A DNA stretch of 64,000 bases from an uncultured Dokdonia sp. (GCA_947503305.1 CANNDF010000001.1:62001-126000); one strand, 5' to 3'. Shown: positions 44,473 to 54,515, counted from the first letter of the stretch. Numbers and translations are program-made. The notes: a model not told the origin generated them from the letters alone.

Positions 44473-45237
44473 TTATACGTTTTTAAGTTCTACTAGATGT
44501 GGGCAGTGATCACTATGCATAGCATCTTTTAATATGACAGCACGAGCTATTCTTTCTTTTAAAGGTTCACTTACCATATTATAGTCTATGCGCCATCCTT
44601 TATTGTTTGCTCTAGAATTTGCTCTATAACTCCACCATGTATAGTTATCTGGTTCTTTATTAAGATGACGAAAAGAGTCCACAAAACCGCTATTTATAAA
44701 GTTTCCTATCCATTCTCGTTCTACGGGTAGAAAACCACTTACATTTTTATTACGTATAGGATCATGTATATCTATAGCTTCATGACAAATATTATAATCA
44801 CCCCCTATAACAAGATTCGGATAATCCTGAGTAAGCTCATTAATATAGGATTGAAACATATCCATATATTCCAGTTTATGCTCAAGTCGCGCACTATTTG
44901 TTCCTGAAGGCAGATATAAACTCATAACAGAAACATCATCAAAATCTACTCTAATATTTCGCCCTTCAAAATCCATAGATGCAATACCTGTTCCGTACTC
45001 AACATGTTTTGGCTCTTTTTTAGTAAGAACAGCAACGCCACTGTATCCTTTTTTTTGGGCACTAAACCAATAATGATGATACCCCAAATTTTCAAAAATT
45101 TTGGTATCTACTTGATCAGGGTTTGCTTTTGTCTCTTGTATAAGTACAACATCAGGAGTTGCTTCTTTCAACCATGTATCAAACCCTTTTCTAAGAGCCG
45201 CACGGATGCCATTTACGTTGTAAGAAATAATTTTCAT
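44473..45237 (-). CDS. xth: Exodeoxyribonuclease III
   Basis: 254 aa AP endonuclease/3'-5' exonuclease of the EEP fold. MKIISYNVNGIRAALRKGF, LIQETKANPDQ (Mg-binding Glu), YSGVAVLTK, VIGGDYNICHEAIDIHDP, WWSYRANSRANNKGWRIDYN and the final SDHCPHLVEL with catalytic His are all present. Confidence 0.96.
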   Translation of the reverse strand: MKIISYNVNGIRAALRKGFDTWLKEATPDVVLIQETKANPDQVDTKIFENLGYHHYWFSAQKKGYSGVAVLTKKEPKHVEYGTGIASMDFEGRNIRVDFDDVSVMSLYLPSGTNSARLEHKLEYMDMFQSYINELTQDYPNLVIGGDYNICHEAIDIHDPIRNKNVSGFLPVEREWIGNFINSGFVDSFRHLNKEPDNYTWWSYRANSRANNKGWRIDYNMVSEPLKERIARAVILKDAMHSDHCPHLVELKNV

Positions 45238-45309
45238 AGACTGTAAAAACTGTTAAAATGCTAATTTATAAAAGAACCATATATAAGAAGTTAAAAACCC
45301 CATAAAGTT

Positions 45310-45317
45310 TACCTTTG
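45310..45317 (+). promoter_or_regulatory. -7 box of the giant outer-membrane protein gene
   Basis: TACCTTTG matches TANNTTTG and overlaps the TTG that opens the longest frame, which supports the inner ATG at 45360. Confidence 0.5.
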
Positions 45318-45359
45318 ATTCCAATAAAATATTTTCACAACAAGCGAGTTTTACCTATA

Positions 45360-48300
45360 ATGCGCATTCTTTACTCTCTTTTATTTTTCTTTAGCTCTGT
45401 AACTATTATGGCTCAAGAAGTGCGCACAAAAAGAATTGCAATACAAGACACTATTCAGATTGATTCTGTCAGCATTAATCCTTCTGTTTTTTCTATTAAA
45501 ACCCGAGAGGGAATTACTATTGATACTACAAAATATAATATAGATTTTGCTCGTAGTATTCTTTCGCTTAAAGCGAAAAACGAAATTACTACAGACACTC
45601 TTGTTATCACATATCGTGTATATCCTGATTTTTTAACTCGAACTTATACGCAATTTGATCCTCGACGTATTGTTACTAGTTCTGGAAATCTAAGCAGGGC
45701 TATACAACTTAGAAGTAATAGAAAGCGTACTAACTTTACTCCTTTTGACGGACTTAATACGAGTGGTAGCATTGTACGTGGGGTTACTGTAGGAAGTAAT
45801 CAAAATAGTACTGTAAACTCAGAATTAGACCTACAGCTTAGCGGAAAAATAAGTGATAAAGTAACACTTAGGGCATCAATACAAGATGCAAATATCCCAA
45901 GTCAAGAAGGTGGATATTCTCAAAACCTTGATGAATTTGATCAAATATTTATTGAGCTTTTTAGTGATGACTGGAATATCAGAGCTGGTGATATAAATTT
46001 ACAAGACACAGAGTCTTATTATGGGCAATTCTCAAAAAAAATACAAGGTCTTTCCCTTCGTGGAGATCTTAATCATTCTGAAGATAGTAAAACCAGTTTG
46101 TTTGCCACAGGAGCGCTAGTGAGAGGTATTTTTAATACGAGTATGCTTAATGGAGAAGAAGGGAACCAAGGACCTTATAAACTTACTGGACCTAATGGAG
46201 AGTTATTTGTACTTGTTGTTTCTGGGAGTGAAGCTGTTTACGTAAATGGAATTCTTCTAGAGCGTGGAGAAACAAAAGACTATATCATAGATTATAATGC
46301 AGGTGAAATACGTTTTAACTCAACTTTTCCTATTACCAGTGAAATGCGAATCATAATTGATTATCAATTTAGTGAGCGTAATTTTACACGTTTTGTAGCG
46401 CATGGTGGTGGGCGTTTTCGCGAAAGCGAAACCTTCAAAATAGGAGCTCAAGTTTATTCTGAATCTGATGCTAAAAATCAACCTCTTCAACAAACCTTAA
46501 GTGAAGAGCAAGTTACTATTCTTGGAAATGCTGGAGATGATCCTTCACAAATGGTTGCTCCTAGTGCTGTCCCTGATACTTTTAGTGACAATAAAGTGCT
46601 TTATAGAAAGGTAATCGTTGACGGTATAGAGGTTTTCGAATTCAGTAATGATCCTGAAGAAGAATTATTTAATGTGCGTTTTAGCCTTGTAGGTGATAAT
46701 CAGGGGGATTATATCTTAAGTACTACCAATACGCTTAGACGTACTTTTGAGTATGTAGCACCTATTAATGGTGTAAAGCAAGGGTCTTTTGAACCCGAAA
46801 TTAGACTTTTTGCTCCTACATTATTACAACTAGCCATTGTAAACGGGGCGTATACACCTTCAGAAAAAACAAATATTGCTTTTGAAGTAGCAGGAAGTAA
46901 AAATGACCTGAACTTATTTTCTAATGTAGATGATGAGGATAATAACGCGTTTGCAACGCATCTAGAAATAAAACAACAAGTCTTCAAAAAAGATAGCATT
47001 ACTACTATAGAGGCATTTGGGAACTGGGATTATGTACAGGAGGATTTTGTAAATGTAGAGGGACTTTATAATGTAGAATTTAATAGAGACTGGAATCTAA
47101 GTACTGATCTCCAAAATCCCAATGCACTTATACTATTAGGAAATCAAAGTTTTTTAACCACTGGTGTACGCTATCAAAACCGAAAACTAGGAAACTTCTT
47201 ATATAGTTTTGAAAATTTAGATTTTAATTCTTTTTATTCTGGAACTAGACATTCTTTTTTAAGCACAATTGCAACAAAAAAAATAAAGGGAACAGTAAGT
47301 GCTAGTGTTTTAAATACAGATGATGTAAATGTCACTTCTGATTTCTCAAAACTGTATAGTAGTGCTGTATATGACTTAAAAAAATCTTGGGTAGGTGGGA
47401 AGTTTTATTTAGAAGACAATGTGAGGCAAGCAAAGATCAATGACAGTCTTACTCCTGATAGTCAGCGTTTTAAAATGTATGAAGGTTTTGTGGGTGTGGG
47501 TGACAGTACAAAAGTATTTGTAGAAGCTGGATATCGTTACCGAGTAAATGATAGTTTACGTAACAATACAATAGATAGAGTAAATACGTCTACTACGTAT
47601 TACTTAAAATCGCAACTTCTTAAAAATGAGAAAACAAATCTTTCTCTTTTTGCAAATTATAGAACATTGTCCTTTGAAGATGTATCTATAGAAACTCAAA
47701 ACTCACTTAATTCCAGGCTTCTATATGACCAACGTTTTGCTAAAGATCTCATACGCTTAAATACGGTATTTGAAACTAATAGCGGTACACAACCTCAACA
47801 AGAATTTACTTTTGTAGCGGTAGATGAAGGTCAAGGAACGCATACATGGAATGACTATAATAATGATGGGATTCAACAACTGGAAGAATTTGAAATAGCT
47901 CAATTTCAAGATCAAGCAGATTTTATTAGAGTATTATTACCTAATCAATTGTTTTTACAAACGCATCAAAATAAATTGAGTTCTCAGCTTACATTAAATA
48001 TGCAACAATGGAATGGCCAAAAAGGGTTAAAAAAATTCCTTTCTCATTTTTATAACCAGACAAGTTATAGCATTGATAGACGGGCTTTAAGAGACGGGCA
48101 AGATTTTACTATTAATCCTTTTGAAGCAGATGAAAATGAAATAGGCCTGAGTCTTAATTTACGTAACTCTATAACTTATAATAGAGGAAAGCAGTACTTT
48201 ACCACTGTATATACTTATTTGTCTAATCAATCTACTAATCTATTATCTACTGGACTACAAGAAAATGAACTACAGAGTCATCAACTCAATTTTTTGCATA

Positions 48301-48791
48301 AAATTAAAAAGAGCTGGTTATTTAATTTTAAAGGAGATATAGGCACCACTACTAGTGTTGCAGAAAATTTTCCATCTCGTAATTTTAATATTGACAACCT
48401 AAGTTTTAATCCTAAAATATCCTATCTCATAAGTGATCAGTCTAGGGTCTCTTTATTTTATGAATTTCAGGATAAGAATAATACCAATGGGGGCCTTGAA
48501 GCATTAGAGCAAAATAACTTTGGCATTGCCTTTGCAGTTACTGATGTTGAGAAACTATCATTAACCGGGGAGTTTAATTATATAGACAATCGTTTTGAAG
48601 GAAGTGCCTTTAGCCCCGTCGCTTATCAGATATTAGAAGGTTTACAACCCGGAACTAATTTTACCTGGAATTTGATTGCCCAAAAACGATTGACTAAATT
48701 TTTGGATTTAAATATCTCTTATTTTGGAAGAAAGAGCGAAGGATCACAAACCATTCATACAGGAAACATCCAGTTAAAGGCTTTCTTTTAA
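45360..48791 (+). CDS. Large outer-membrane beta-barrel protein, unknown
   Basis: 1143 aa from the ATG at 45360, which opens a signal peptide (MRILYSLLFFFSSVTIMA). The N-terminal third has beta-sandwich character and a segment reading GSIVRGVTVGSNQNSTVNSE with LDLQLSGKISDKVTLRASIQ. The rest alternates in a beta-barrel pattern and the last residues end in phenylalanine (QLKAFF), as for outer-membrane barrels. It contains two palindrome copies. I know this type as a conserved hypothetical of Flavobacteria; a role in transport or assembly is a guess. Confidence 0.75.
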   Translation: MRILYSLLFFFSSVTIMAQEVRTKRIAIQDTIQIDSVSINPSVFSIKTREGITIDTTKYNIDFARSILSLKAKNEITTDTLVITYRVYPDFLTRTYTQFDPRRIVTSSGNLSRAIQLRSNRKRTNFTPFDGLNTSGSIVRGVTVGSNQNSTVNSELDLQLSGKISDKVTLRASIQDANIPSQEGGYSQNLDEFDQIFIELFSDDWNIRAGDINLQDTESYYGQFSKKIQGLSLRGDLNHSEDSKTSLFATGALVRGIFNTSMLNGEEGNQGPYKLTGPNGELFVLVVSGSEAVYVNGILLERGETKDYIIDYNAGEIRFNSTFPITSEMRIIIDYQFSERNFTRFVAHGGGRFRESETFKIGAQVYSESDAKNQPLQQTLSEEQVTILGNAGDDPSQMVAPSAVPDTFSDNKVLYRKVIVDGIEVFEFSNDPEEELFNVRFSLVGDNQGDYILSTTNTLRRTFEYVAPINGVKQGSFEPEIRLFAPTLLQLAIVNGAYTPSEKTNIAFEVAGSKNDLNLFSNVDDEDNNAFATHLEIKQQVFKKDSITTIEAFGNWDYVQEDFVNVEGLYNVEFNRDWNLSTDLQNPNALILLGNQSFLTTGVRYQNRKLGNFLYSFENLDFNSFYSGTRHSFLSTIATKKIKGTVSASVLNTDDVNVTSDFSKLYSSAVYDLKKSWVGGKFYLEDNVRQAKINDSLTPDSQRFKMYEGFVGVGDSTKVFVEAGYRYRVNDSLRNNTIDRVNTSTTYYLKSQLLKNEKTNLSLFANYRTLSFEDVSIETQNSLNSRLLYDQRFAKDLIRLNTVFETNSGTQPQQEFTFVAVDEGQGTHTWNDYNNDGIQQLEEFEIAQFQDQADFIRVLLPNQLFLQTHQNKLSSQLTLNMQQWNGQKGLKKFLSHFYNQTSYSIDRRALRDGQDFTINPFEADENEIGLSLNLRNSITYNRGKQYFTTVYTYLSNQSTNLLSTGLQENELQSHQLNFLHKIKKSWLFNFKGDIGTTTSVAENFPSRNFNIDNLSFNPKISYLISDQSRVSLFYEFQDKNNTNGGLEALEQNNFGIAFAVTDVEKLSLTGEFNYIDNRFEGSAFSPVAYQILEGLQPGTNFTWNLIAQKRLTKFLDLNISYFGRKSEGSQTIHTGNIQLKAFF
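45562..45578. repeat. TTTCGCTT-A-AAGCGAAA palindrome, copy 2
   Basis: Exact second copy, inside the giant outer-membrane protein gene, read in frame as LSLKAKN. Confidence 0.85.
46413..46428. repeat. CGTTTTCGCGAAAGCG palindrome, copy 7
   Basis: One mismatch in the left arm, core intact; inside the outer-membrane protein gene, read in frame as RFRES. Confidence 0.9.
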
Positions 48792-48828
48792 AATTACGAT
48801 ATTTACCTTAACTAATAAACCATTCATT

Positions 48829-49185
48829 ATGAAAACAAAATTATTAACATTAGGCGCTGGAATAGTATTATCTATTCTGTCTTGTAAAAGTACTACTGAA
48901 GTGGATAAAGACAATACAACAGAAAAAACTTCAGAAAAAGAAGTTTTTGACGCTACTGGCTATACAACTGGAACTATAGTTTATTCTAAAGAAGAAGGAG
49001 ATTGCGCCTATACAATTCAAATAAAAGACGGCGCTATTTATGACCCTATTAATATGGAAGAGGAGTATACTAGTTTCAAGAAGGATGGTATGAAAGTATA
49101 CTTTAAATTTAGAGGGTTACGTATGGCAAATAGATGCCCCAATGCAAACCCTATTCATCTAGAAGAAATTCGAAATGCAGAATAA
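48829..49185 (+). CDS. Small lipoprotein, unknown
   Basis: 118 aa with lipobox (GIVLSILSC). The mature part is a low-complexity Thr/Glu/Lys stretch followed by a compact domain with two Cys (EGDCAYTIQIKDGAIYDPIN and NRCPNANPIHLEEI). It resembles short conserved Flavobacterial lipoproteins of unknown function. It follows the large outer-membrane protein gene by 37 bp and may be co-transcribed. Confidence 0.75.
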   Translation: MKTKLLTLGAGIVLSILSCKSTTEVDKDNTTEKTSEKEVFDATGYTTGTIVYSKEEGDCAYTIQIKDGAIYDPINMEEEYTSFKKDGMKVYFKFRGLRMANRCPNANPIHLEEIRNAE

Positions 49186-49205
49186 AAAATAAGATATTAT
49201 AAAAT

Positions 49206-49237
49206 AATAGAGGGTAAGCAGATGCTTACCCTCTATT
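49206..49237. terminator. Bidirectional terminator
   Basis: A 15-bp perfect stem, AATAGAGGGTAAGCA (49206-49220) with TGCTTACCCTCTATT (49223-49237), lies between a plus-strand lipoprotein gene and the convergent T9SS gene. Confidence 0.85.
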
Positions 49238-49260
49238 GGTATTATTAAGTATTGTATGTA

Positions 49261-51126
49261 TTATTTTACAACAATTTTCTTACTCAATTTGGTTTTAGCA
49301 TTTCCAATGTTTACGATGTAAACACCACCACTTAATTCTGATAAATTAAGTTGTTGTCTATACAAATCACCTTGTTTTTCAATCTGATTGTATACGACTC
49401 TTTGTCCTAATGTATTGTATACAGACAGACGTAGTATATCATTTGTAGTTTCAGTACGTAAAGAGACATCAAAAATTCTGTTATCCGTGCTACTAACGAT
49501 AAAATCAGAATCTGCAGCTACTAACTCATCTACTGATAGTAGATCATCTGCTATATTAAACGTAGCAATTTGTGTTCTTCTTGGTTGTCCTGAATATTCA
49601 GAAGTATACCAAAACGTTAAGTCGTCAGAAGGGTCTCTGTTTAATTGACCATAATCTCCATATCTAGAGTTGGTTACAACAGAGGTGGTTCCTTCAATGA
49701 TAAGCTGCTCAGAGACTGTCATCATTCCAAGTTCGTCATCATCCGCACGTCCTGTGTAGTACAGAGATGGGAATGTTTCTGTTCCTGTTTTGATATATCC
49801 TAAGGCCATATTTCCTTCTTGGTCCATTCCTATTCCTCCCATAAATACACTTTCATCTCCAGTAGGATCGACAAAGGTTCCTTCTTGGTATAATTCCCAA
49901 TCGTTTCCGGTAGTTCTTCGTAACTCTATCCATCGCAATCCTGAAATACGAGAGCCATTTGTAACTTCAACCGGGAAATTAAGTACCATAGATTCATGAG
50001 TTCCAAAATCATATCTATGAACTTGATAATTAATTACATGTACTAATGCATCAATACGTTGCCCGGTATTGGGTTGCGCAAGATTAGCAAAGGGATCTCC
50101 TCCAGACCCTGCGATAAATGCATCATAGGGAGCTGTATTAATGATTAATGGAGAAGATAAGTTTGCTGTAGAAGGGTCACTCCAATCGATATCAAAGTCC
50201 CATACTTTTACATGATCTGTTGTAACTCCTGGAAAAGCATTATCCTGAATCCATACTAATGGAGCTCTTCCTGCTGCAATTCCTGCTCCTTCAGAATGAA
50301 CTGGTTGCGGGCTATTAAAAGCAGTTCCAGGGATATACCCAGGAAGGTTTAAAGAAACCATCTCTGCACCAGGATCTGCATTAAGCATTGCTTCTCTATC
50401 CAATGCATACATTCTACCATTTGGTGAAAAGTTACCTGATATTAAATAACTATTCCCCCATATACCATAGTGCGGATAATCTATAGTTCCGCCAGGATTG
50501 AAAGAATATACAGCATAGGTACCTGTAGGATCTCCTGTAGTAGATACTGCTACTAAAAACCTACTTGCTGCTGGAGAAAAAGGATTTAAAAATTGACTTA
50601 TGATCCAGCGATCTGCTTCTCTATCATAAAGTACAATTGGATCTCCATTTCCAGCTCCTAATGGATCTGAAAGGTTTTTTGGGAATCCAGGTTCTTGAAC
50701 TCCATTTTTGTCCCATACGCTCCAAAGACCATTAGTCATTTGAACATAATGGTTTGGCCCTACAGCTCCCGAAGGATCTGGCGGGCTTACATTAAGGTTA
50801 ATTCCGCTAAAGTTTAAAATAGGTGCTCTACTAATTCTTGTAGGAGCAGATGTCTGGGCAAGTGGATCTTGTGAAATATCACTCTCTCCAGCAGTTTTTA
50901 AGTAATCTGCCCATTTTTGTCTTTTATCACTAAGTCCTCTAGGCACCTCTCTATGAGGTATTTCGCTAGGGAGTACTTGAGGATAAGTACTCATTGCTTG
51001 TGTATAGAAAAAGTCTACGGGGCGAAGAATTTCTACTTCACCAGTATCTGAATTTTGTTCTTGTGCTATTGCAGTAAACCCTAAGGATAATACAATAATC
51101 ACTAGAAATCTAGTAATTTTAATCAT
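49261..51126 (-). CDS. Secreted protein with T9SS type A sorting domain
   Basis: 621 aa: signal peptide (1-21), a beta-propeller-like central part (about 95-500; NFSGINLNVSPPDPSGAVGP, WSVWDKNGVQEP) and a C-terminal sorting domain of about 80 residues (VYNTLGQRVVYNQIEKQG, GGVYIVNIGNAKTKLSKKIVVK in two pieces). It is exported by Sec and then by the type IX system, probably to the cell surface. Function of the propeller unknown. Confidence 0.9.
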   Translation of the reverse strand: MIKITRFLVIIVLSLGFTAIAQEQNSDTGEVEILRPVDFFYTQAMSTYPQVLPSEIPHREVPRGLSDKRQKWADYLKTAGESDISQDPLAQTSAPTRISRAPILNFSGINLNVSPPDPSGAVGPNHYVQMTNGLWSVWDKNGVQEPGFPKNLSDPLGAGNGDPIVLYDREADRWIISQFLNPFSPAASRFLVAVSTTGDPTGTYAVYSFNPGGTIDYPHYGIWGNSYLISGNFSPNGRMYALDREAMLNADPGAEMVSLNLPGYIPGTAFNSPQPVHSEGAGIAAGRAPLVWIQDNAFPGVTTDHVKVWDFDIDWSDPSTANLSSPLIINTAPYDAFIAGSGGDPFANLAQPNTGQRIDALVHVINYQVHRYDFGTHESMVLNFPVEVTNGSRISGLRWIELRRTTGNDWELYQEGTFVDPTGDESVFMGGIGMDQEGNMALGYIKTGTETFPSLYYTGRADDDELGMMTVSEQLIIEGTTSVVTNSRYGDYGQLNRDPSDDLTFWYTSEYSGQPRRTQIATFNIADDLLSVDELVAADSDFIVSSTDNRIFDVSLRTETTNDILRLSVYNTLGQRVVYNQIEKQGDLYRQQLNLSELSGGVYIVNIGNAKTKLSKKIVVK

Positions 51127-51201
51127 TGTAAGGTAGTTTTTTAGAAATGAAATTTATTAAAATGTCGTTAAATTTACTTAAAACAATTCTAAATTCATAA
51201 A

Positions 51202-51226
51202 AAAACGCCCATATAATGGGCGTTTT
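51202..51226 (-). terminator. Terminator of glyS
   Basis: AAAACGCCCAT (51202-51212) pairs with ATGGGCGTTTT (51216-51226), loop ATA; the minus strand ends in seven T, 22 bp past the glyS stop. Confidence 0.9.
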
Positions 51227-51247
51227 ACTAAGCATGCATAGTAGTTT

Positions 51248-52783
51248 TTATACTATCCAATTTTTAAAACTTACTATTTTTTCTATAATACTTCTTAAAT
51301 CTGAAATCAAAACTCGTTCCTGTTTCATAGTATCACGATGACGTATGGTAACCATATTGTCATTCAATGTGTCATGATCTACAGTAATACAAAAAGGTGT
51401 TCCTGCTGCGTCTTGCCTTCTGTAACGACGACCTACAGCATCTTTTTCATCATAGATGACATTAAAATCAAATTTTAAATCATCCATAATTTTTCTTGCA
51501 ACTTCTGGCAATCCATCTTTTTTAACTAAGGGTAGGATTGCTGCCTTTGTAGGGGCTAGTATTGCAGGTAATTTAAGAACGGTTCGAGTCGTACCTCCTT
51601 CTAATTCTTCTTCCTGAAGAGATTTTGAAAATACTGCTAAGAACATCCGATCTAGTCCTATAGAGGTTTCTACTACATAAGGGACATAACTCTCATTGAG
51701 TTCTGGATCAAAAAATTGTAGCTTTTTACCTGAATATTCTTCATGTGCTTTGAGGTCAAAATCTGTACGAGAATGTATTCCTTCCAGTTCTTTAAATCCA
51801 AATGGGAAATTAAACTCAATATCTGCTGCTGCATTTGCATAATGTGCTAACTTTTCATGATCATGAAAACGGTAGTTTTCTTCTCCTAAACCTAAAGATT
51901 TATGCCAATTTAAACGTGTTTCTTTCCAGTGGTTATACCATTTCATTTCTTCTCCTGGCCGTACAAAAAATTGCATTTCCATTTGTTCAAACTCTCGCAT
52001 TCTAAAAATAAACTGGCGAGCTACTATCTCATTTCTAAATGCTTTTCCTGTCTGAGCAATTCCAAAGGGTATTTTCATTCGGCCGCTCTTTTGTACATTT
52101 AAAAAATTCACAAAAATACCTTGAGCAGTTTCCGGACGGAGATATAAATCTGTAGCGGTCTCTGCAGATGCTCCTAGTTTTGTTCCAAACATTAGATTGA
52201 ATTGGCGTACATCTGTCCAATTTTTTGATCCAGATTCAGGGCATGCAATTTCCAGCTCTTCTATTAACGCTTTTACACCTGCAAGATCTTCTGCTTCAAG
52301 TAATCTAGCTAGTCTTGCCGTGGCATCTTTTTGTTTTTCACGATATCCTTTTACTCTTGGATTTGTAGCTTCATATTGCTCTTGATCAAAAGAATCTCCA
52401 AAGCGTTTGGCTGCTTTTTTAATTTCTTTCTCTGCCTTTATGTTGAGCTTTTCTGCATAATCTTCTACAAGCACATCTGCACGATATCTCTTTTTAGAAT
52501 CTTTATTATCGATCAAAGGATCACTAAAAGCATCTACATGGCCTGATGCTTTCCATGTAGTAGGATGCATAAAAATTGCCGCATCTAGACCCACAATATT
52601 CTCATGCATCTGCACCATACTTTTCCACCAGTATTCACGGATATTTTTCTTGAGTTCTACTCCATTTTGTCCGTAATCATATACTGCACTTAATCCATCA
52701 TAAATCTCACTACTTCCGAAAATATACCCATACTCTTTGGCATGTGAAATTACTTTTTTAAACTGATCTTCTTGTTTTGCCAT
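51248..52783 (-). CDS. glyS: Glycine-tRNA ligase (alpha2, eukaryal/archaeal type)
   Basis: 511 aa from the ATG at 52783 (MAKQEDQFKKVISHAKEYGY). The longer frame up to 52858 contains a palindrome copy and an untypical extension and is rejected. Class II motifs: GTKLGASAETATDLYLRPET, FGIAQTGKAFRNEIVARQFI (motif 2), and SIGLDRMFLAVF (motif 3), followed by the anticodon-binding domain. The single-chain GlyRS is the Bacteroidetes form. tRNA-Gly is one of the isotypes missing from the array at 6.5-8.1 kb. Confidence 0.96.
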   Translation of the reverse strand: MAKQEDQFKKVISHAKEYGYIFGSSEIYDGLSAVYDYGQNGVELKKNIREYWWKSMVQMHENIVGLDAAIFMHPTTWKASGHVDAFSDPLIDNKDSKKRYRADVLVEDYAEKLNIKAEKEIKKAAKRFGDSFDQEQYEATNPRVKGYREKQKDATARLARLLEAEDLAGVKALIEELEIACPESGSKNWTDVRQFNLMFGTKLGASAETATDLYLRPETAQGIFVNFLNVQKSGRMKIPFGIAQTGKAFRNEIVARQFIFRMREFEQMEMQFFVRPGEEMKWYNHWKETRLNWHKSLGLGEENYRFHDHEKLAHYANAAADIEFNFPFGFKELEGIHSRTDFDLKAHEEYSGKKLQFFDPELNESYVPYVVETSIGLDRMFLAVFSKSLQEEELEGGTTRTVLKLPAILAPTKAAILPLVKKDGLPEVARKIMDDLKFDFNVIYDEKDAVGRRYRRQDAAGTPFCITVDHDTLNDNMVTIRHRDTMKQERVLISDLRSIIEKIVSFKNWIV

Positions 52784-52808
52784 AACCTTTTTGGTGTGAT
52801 GGTTGTAT

Positions 52809-52823
52809 GCTTTCGCGAAAGCG
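52809..52823. repeat. GCTTTCGCGAAAGCG palindrome, copy 8
   Basis: In the 5' leader of glyS, 25 bp upstream of the chosen ATG; flanks GTAT/GTAC extend the symmetry. Confidence 0.92.
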
Positions 52824-52898
52824 TACACGCTTTTATTTAAAAATTGGTAAAACGACAAAAATAGGAATACCGCTCAATTTTAAGAAATTGAATCTCTG

Positions 52899-53780
52899 TT
52901 ATTTTAAAGTAAGTAATGAACTCATTAATAGTTGCTCATTATGAAAGATATTAACTGTATAATCCCCTTTATCAAACTTCTGGATAGGTAAGACAAGTTC
53001 ACATACTTTATACAAACTCTTTTCATAAGGAACTTTAGTTCGAGAATTATATGATAATGCAGTACCATCACTTAAAGTCTCTTCTCTCAAGACACCTATC
53101 ATTTTACCTTCTTTATTTAAGACTTGGATATAAAAAATAAGTTCTTTTTCTTCTGCTAGCTTATTTTCATTAACATCATAACATACGCGTATCATCTCGG
53201 CACGGGCCGCTCTGGATGTGCTTACAAATTTTCCGCTATTACGTTGTATAACTCCTTTAGCAATTACGTTACTTAGCGCAATTTGTGAGCCTAAATTTAA
53301 TTTTCTTTCCAGATTCTGGTTATTAACAGCTAGTGAATCTTGTGCTTTTGTGATTTTTTCTAATGCATCTTGAGTCTCTGCCTGTAATAGTGATAGACGC
53401 TGTGTCTCTTTTTGTAAACTATCATTCTGTTTAAAGAGCTGTTCTCGCTCACGGCGCATTCTTCTAAGTTCTAGTTGGTATTCTTGCACAATGGCTCTTG
53501 TGACAATATTGCTATCTAAGCGTTTTTGCAATATTTGTAATTGTTCTTTTGCGCTTGTTAATTCTTCACTAAGGATACTTTTCTCATTAAGAATAGTATT
53601 ATATCTAGCAATTTCTTCCTGAAGTTCTTCTGCTATAAGTTCTTTTTCTTTTTTGAGTTGGCTTTCATTTGCTTTGACTTCATTATAGAATTTAAAGGTA
53701 TATGCCCCTAGTCCTATAACCACAAGACATAGCAGTATTGTAAGAAAAACTAGAGTATTGTTTGTACTTTTAGTACTCAT
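52899..53780 (-). CDS. Membrane-anchored coiled-coil protein
   Basis: 293 aa: one N-terminal transmembrane helix (about 8-30), a long coiled coil (about 33-165, rich in Glu, Gln, Arg and Leu heptads) and a C-terminal beta domain (NVIAKGVIQRNSGKFVSTSR, CYDVNENKLAEEKELIFYIQ). The C-terminal part resembles conserved Bacteroidetes proteins of unknown function that follow a coiled-coil stalk. It is divergent from comF. Confidence 0.8.
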   Translation of the reverse strand: MSTKSTNNTLVFLTILLCLVVIGLGAYTFKFYNEVKANESQLKKEKELIAEELQEEIARYNTILNEKSILSEELTSAKEQLQILQKRLDSNIVTRAIVQEYQLELRRMRREREQLFKQNDSLQKETQRLSLLQAETQDALEKITKAQDSLAVNNQNLERKLNLGSQIALSNVIAKGVIQRNSGKFVSTSRAARAEMIRVCYDVNENKLAEEKELIFYIQVLNKEGKMIGVLREETLSDGTALSYNSRTKVPYEKSLYKVCELVLPIQKFDKGDYTVNIFHNEQLLMSSLLTLK

Positions 53781-53834
53781 GTATATTAACGATTCCTTGA
53801 GAAGCAGTTAAATTAGAAAAAAATATAGACACCA

Positions 53835-54515
53835 ATGTTACAATCATTACGATATCTTCTATTTCCTATAACATGTATGGCATGTTCTAAGAATTTAGAA
53901 AGCGCAGAATATATGATTTGTACAACATGTAGGCATTACTTACCTCTTACTCAATTTCATCAATATAACGACAATGCCATTCAAAAAGTATTTTATGGCC
54001 GTATTCTACTTGAGCAGGCTACAGCATTACTCATTTTTGAAAAAAAAGGAAGAGTACAACAGTTATTGCACAATCTTAAATATAGAGGGAAGCATGAAAT
54101 CAGTACGTTCTTAGGTGAATGGCTTGGCAGCGAACTCGCTCTTCTTCCTGAATACCAAAATATTGATATAGTTATTCCTGTTCCTTTACACCCAAAAAAA
54201 AGAAAAAAACGAGGGTGTAATCAGGTAACTGGTTTTGCACAAGCACTAGCTAAGCACTTAAATGCGACTTATGTAGATACCGTATTATGTAAATCTAAAA
54301 ATACAAAAACACAGGTTTTTAAAGGTCGGTTTTCAAGAAGCGACGAAATTCTGGATGCCTTTTTTGTCTCAGAAATAAATAGTCTTCAAGGAAAACATAT
54401 CTTGTTAGTAGATGATATTATTACAACAGGGGCCACCATGGAAGCTTGTGCATTACAATTACTTAAAATTCCTAAAATTAAGTTAAGCCTTGCTTCAATG
54501 GCAATAGCTCAATAA
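53835..54515 (+). CDS. comF: ComF family phosphoribosyltransferase-like protein
   Basis: 226 aa. The N-terminal part has CMACSKNLESAEYMICTTCR, a Cys4 cluster of the ComF type, followed by IDIVIPVPLHPKKRKKRGCN and the PRPP-binding loop ILLVDDIITTGATMEACALQ. ComF homologues take part in DNA uptake and recombination in competent bacteria. Length is standard. Confidence 0.93.
   Translation: MLQSLRYLLFPITCMACSKNLESAEYMICTTCRHYLPLTQFHQYNDNAIQKVFYGRILLEQATALLIFEKKGRVQQLLHNLKYRGKHEISTFLGEWLGSELALLPEYQNIDIVIPVPLHPKKRKKRGCNQVTGFAQALAKHLNATYVDTVLCKSKNTKTQVFKGRFSRSDEILDAFFVSEINSLQGKHILLVDDIITTGATMEACALQLLKIPKIKLSLASMAIAQ

Noticed and set aside
52784-52858. 25-residue N-terminal extension of glyS
   Set aside because: It contains a dispersed palindrome copy and is not typical of GlyRS; MAKQEDQF at 52783 is the natural start.
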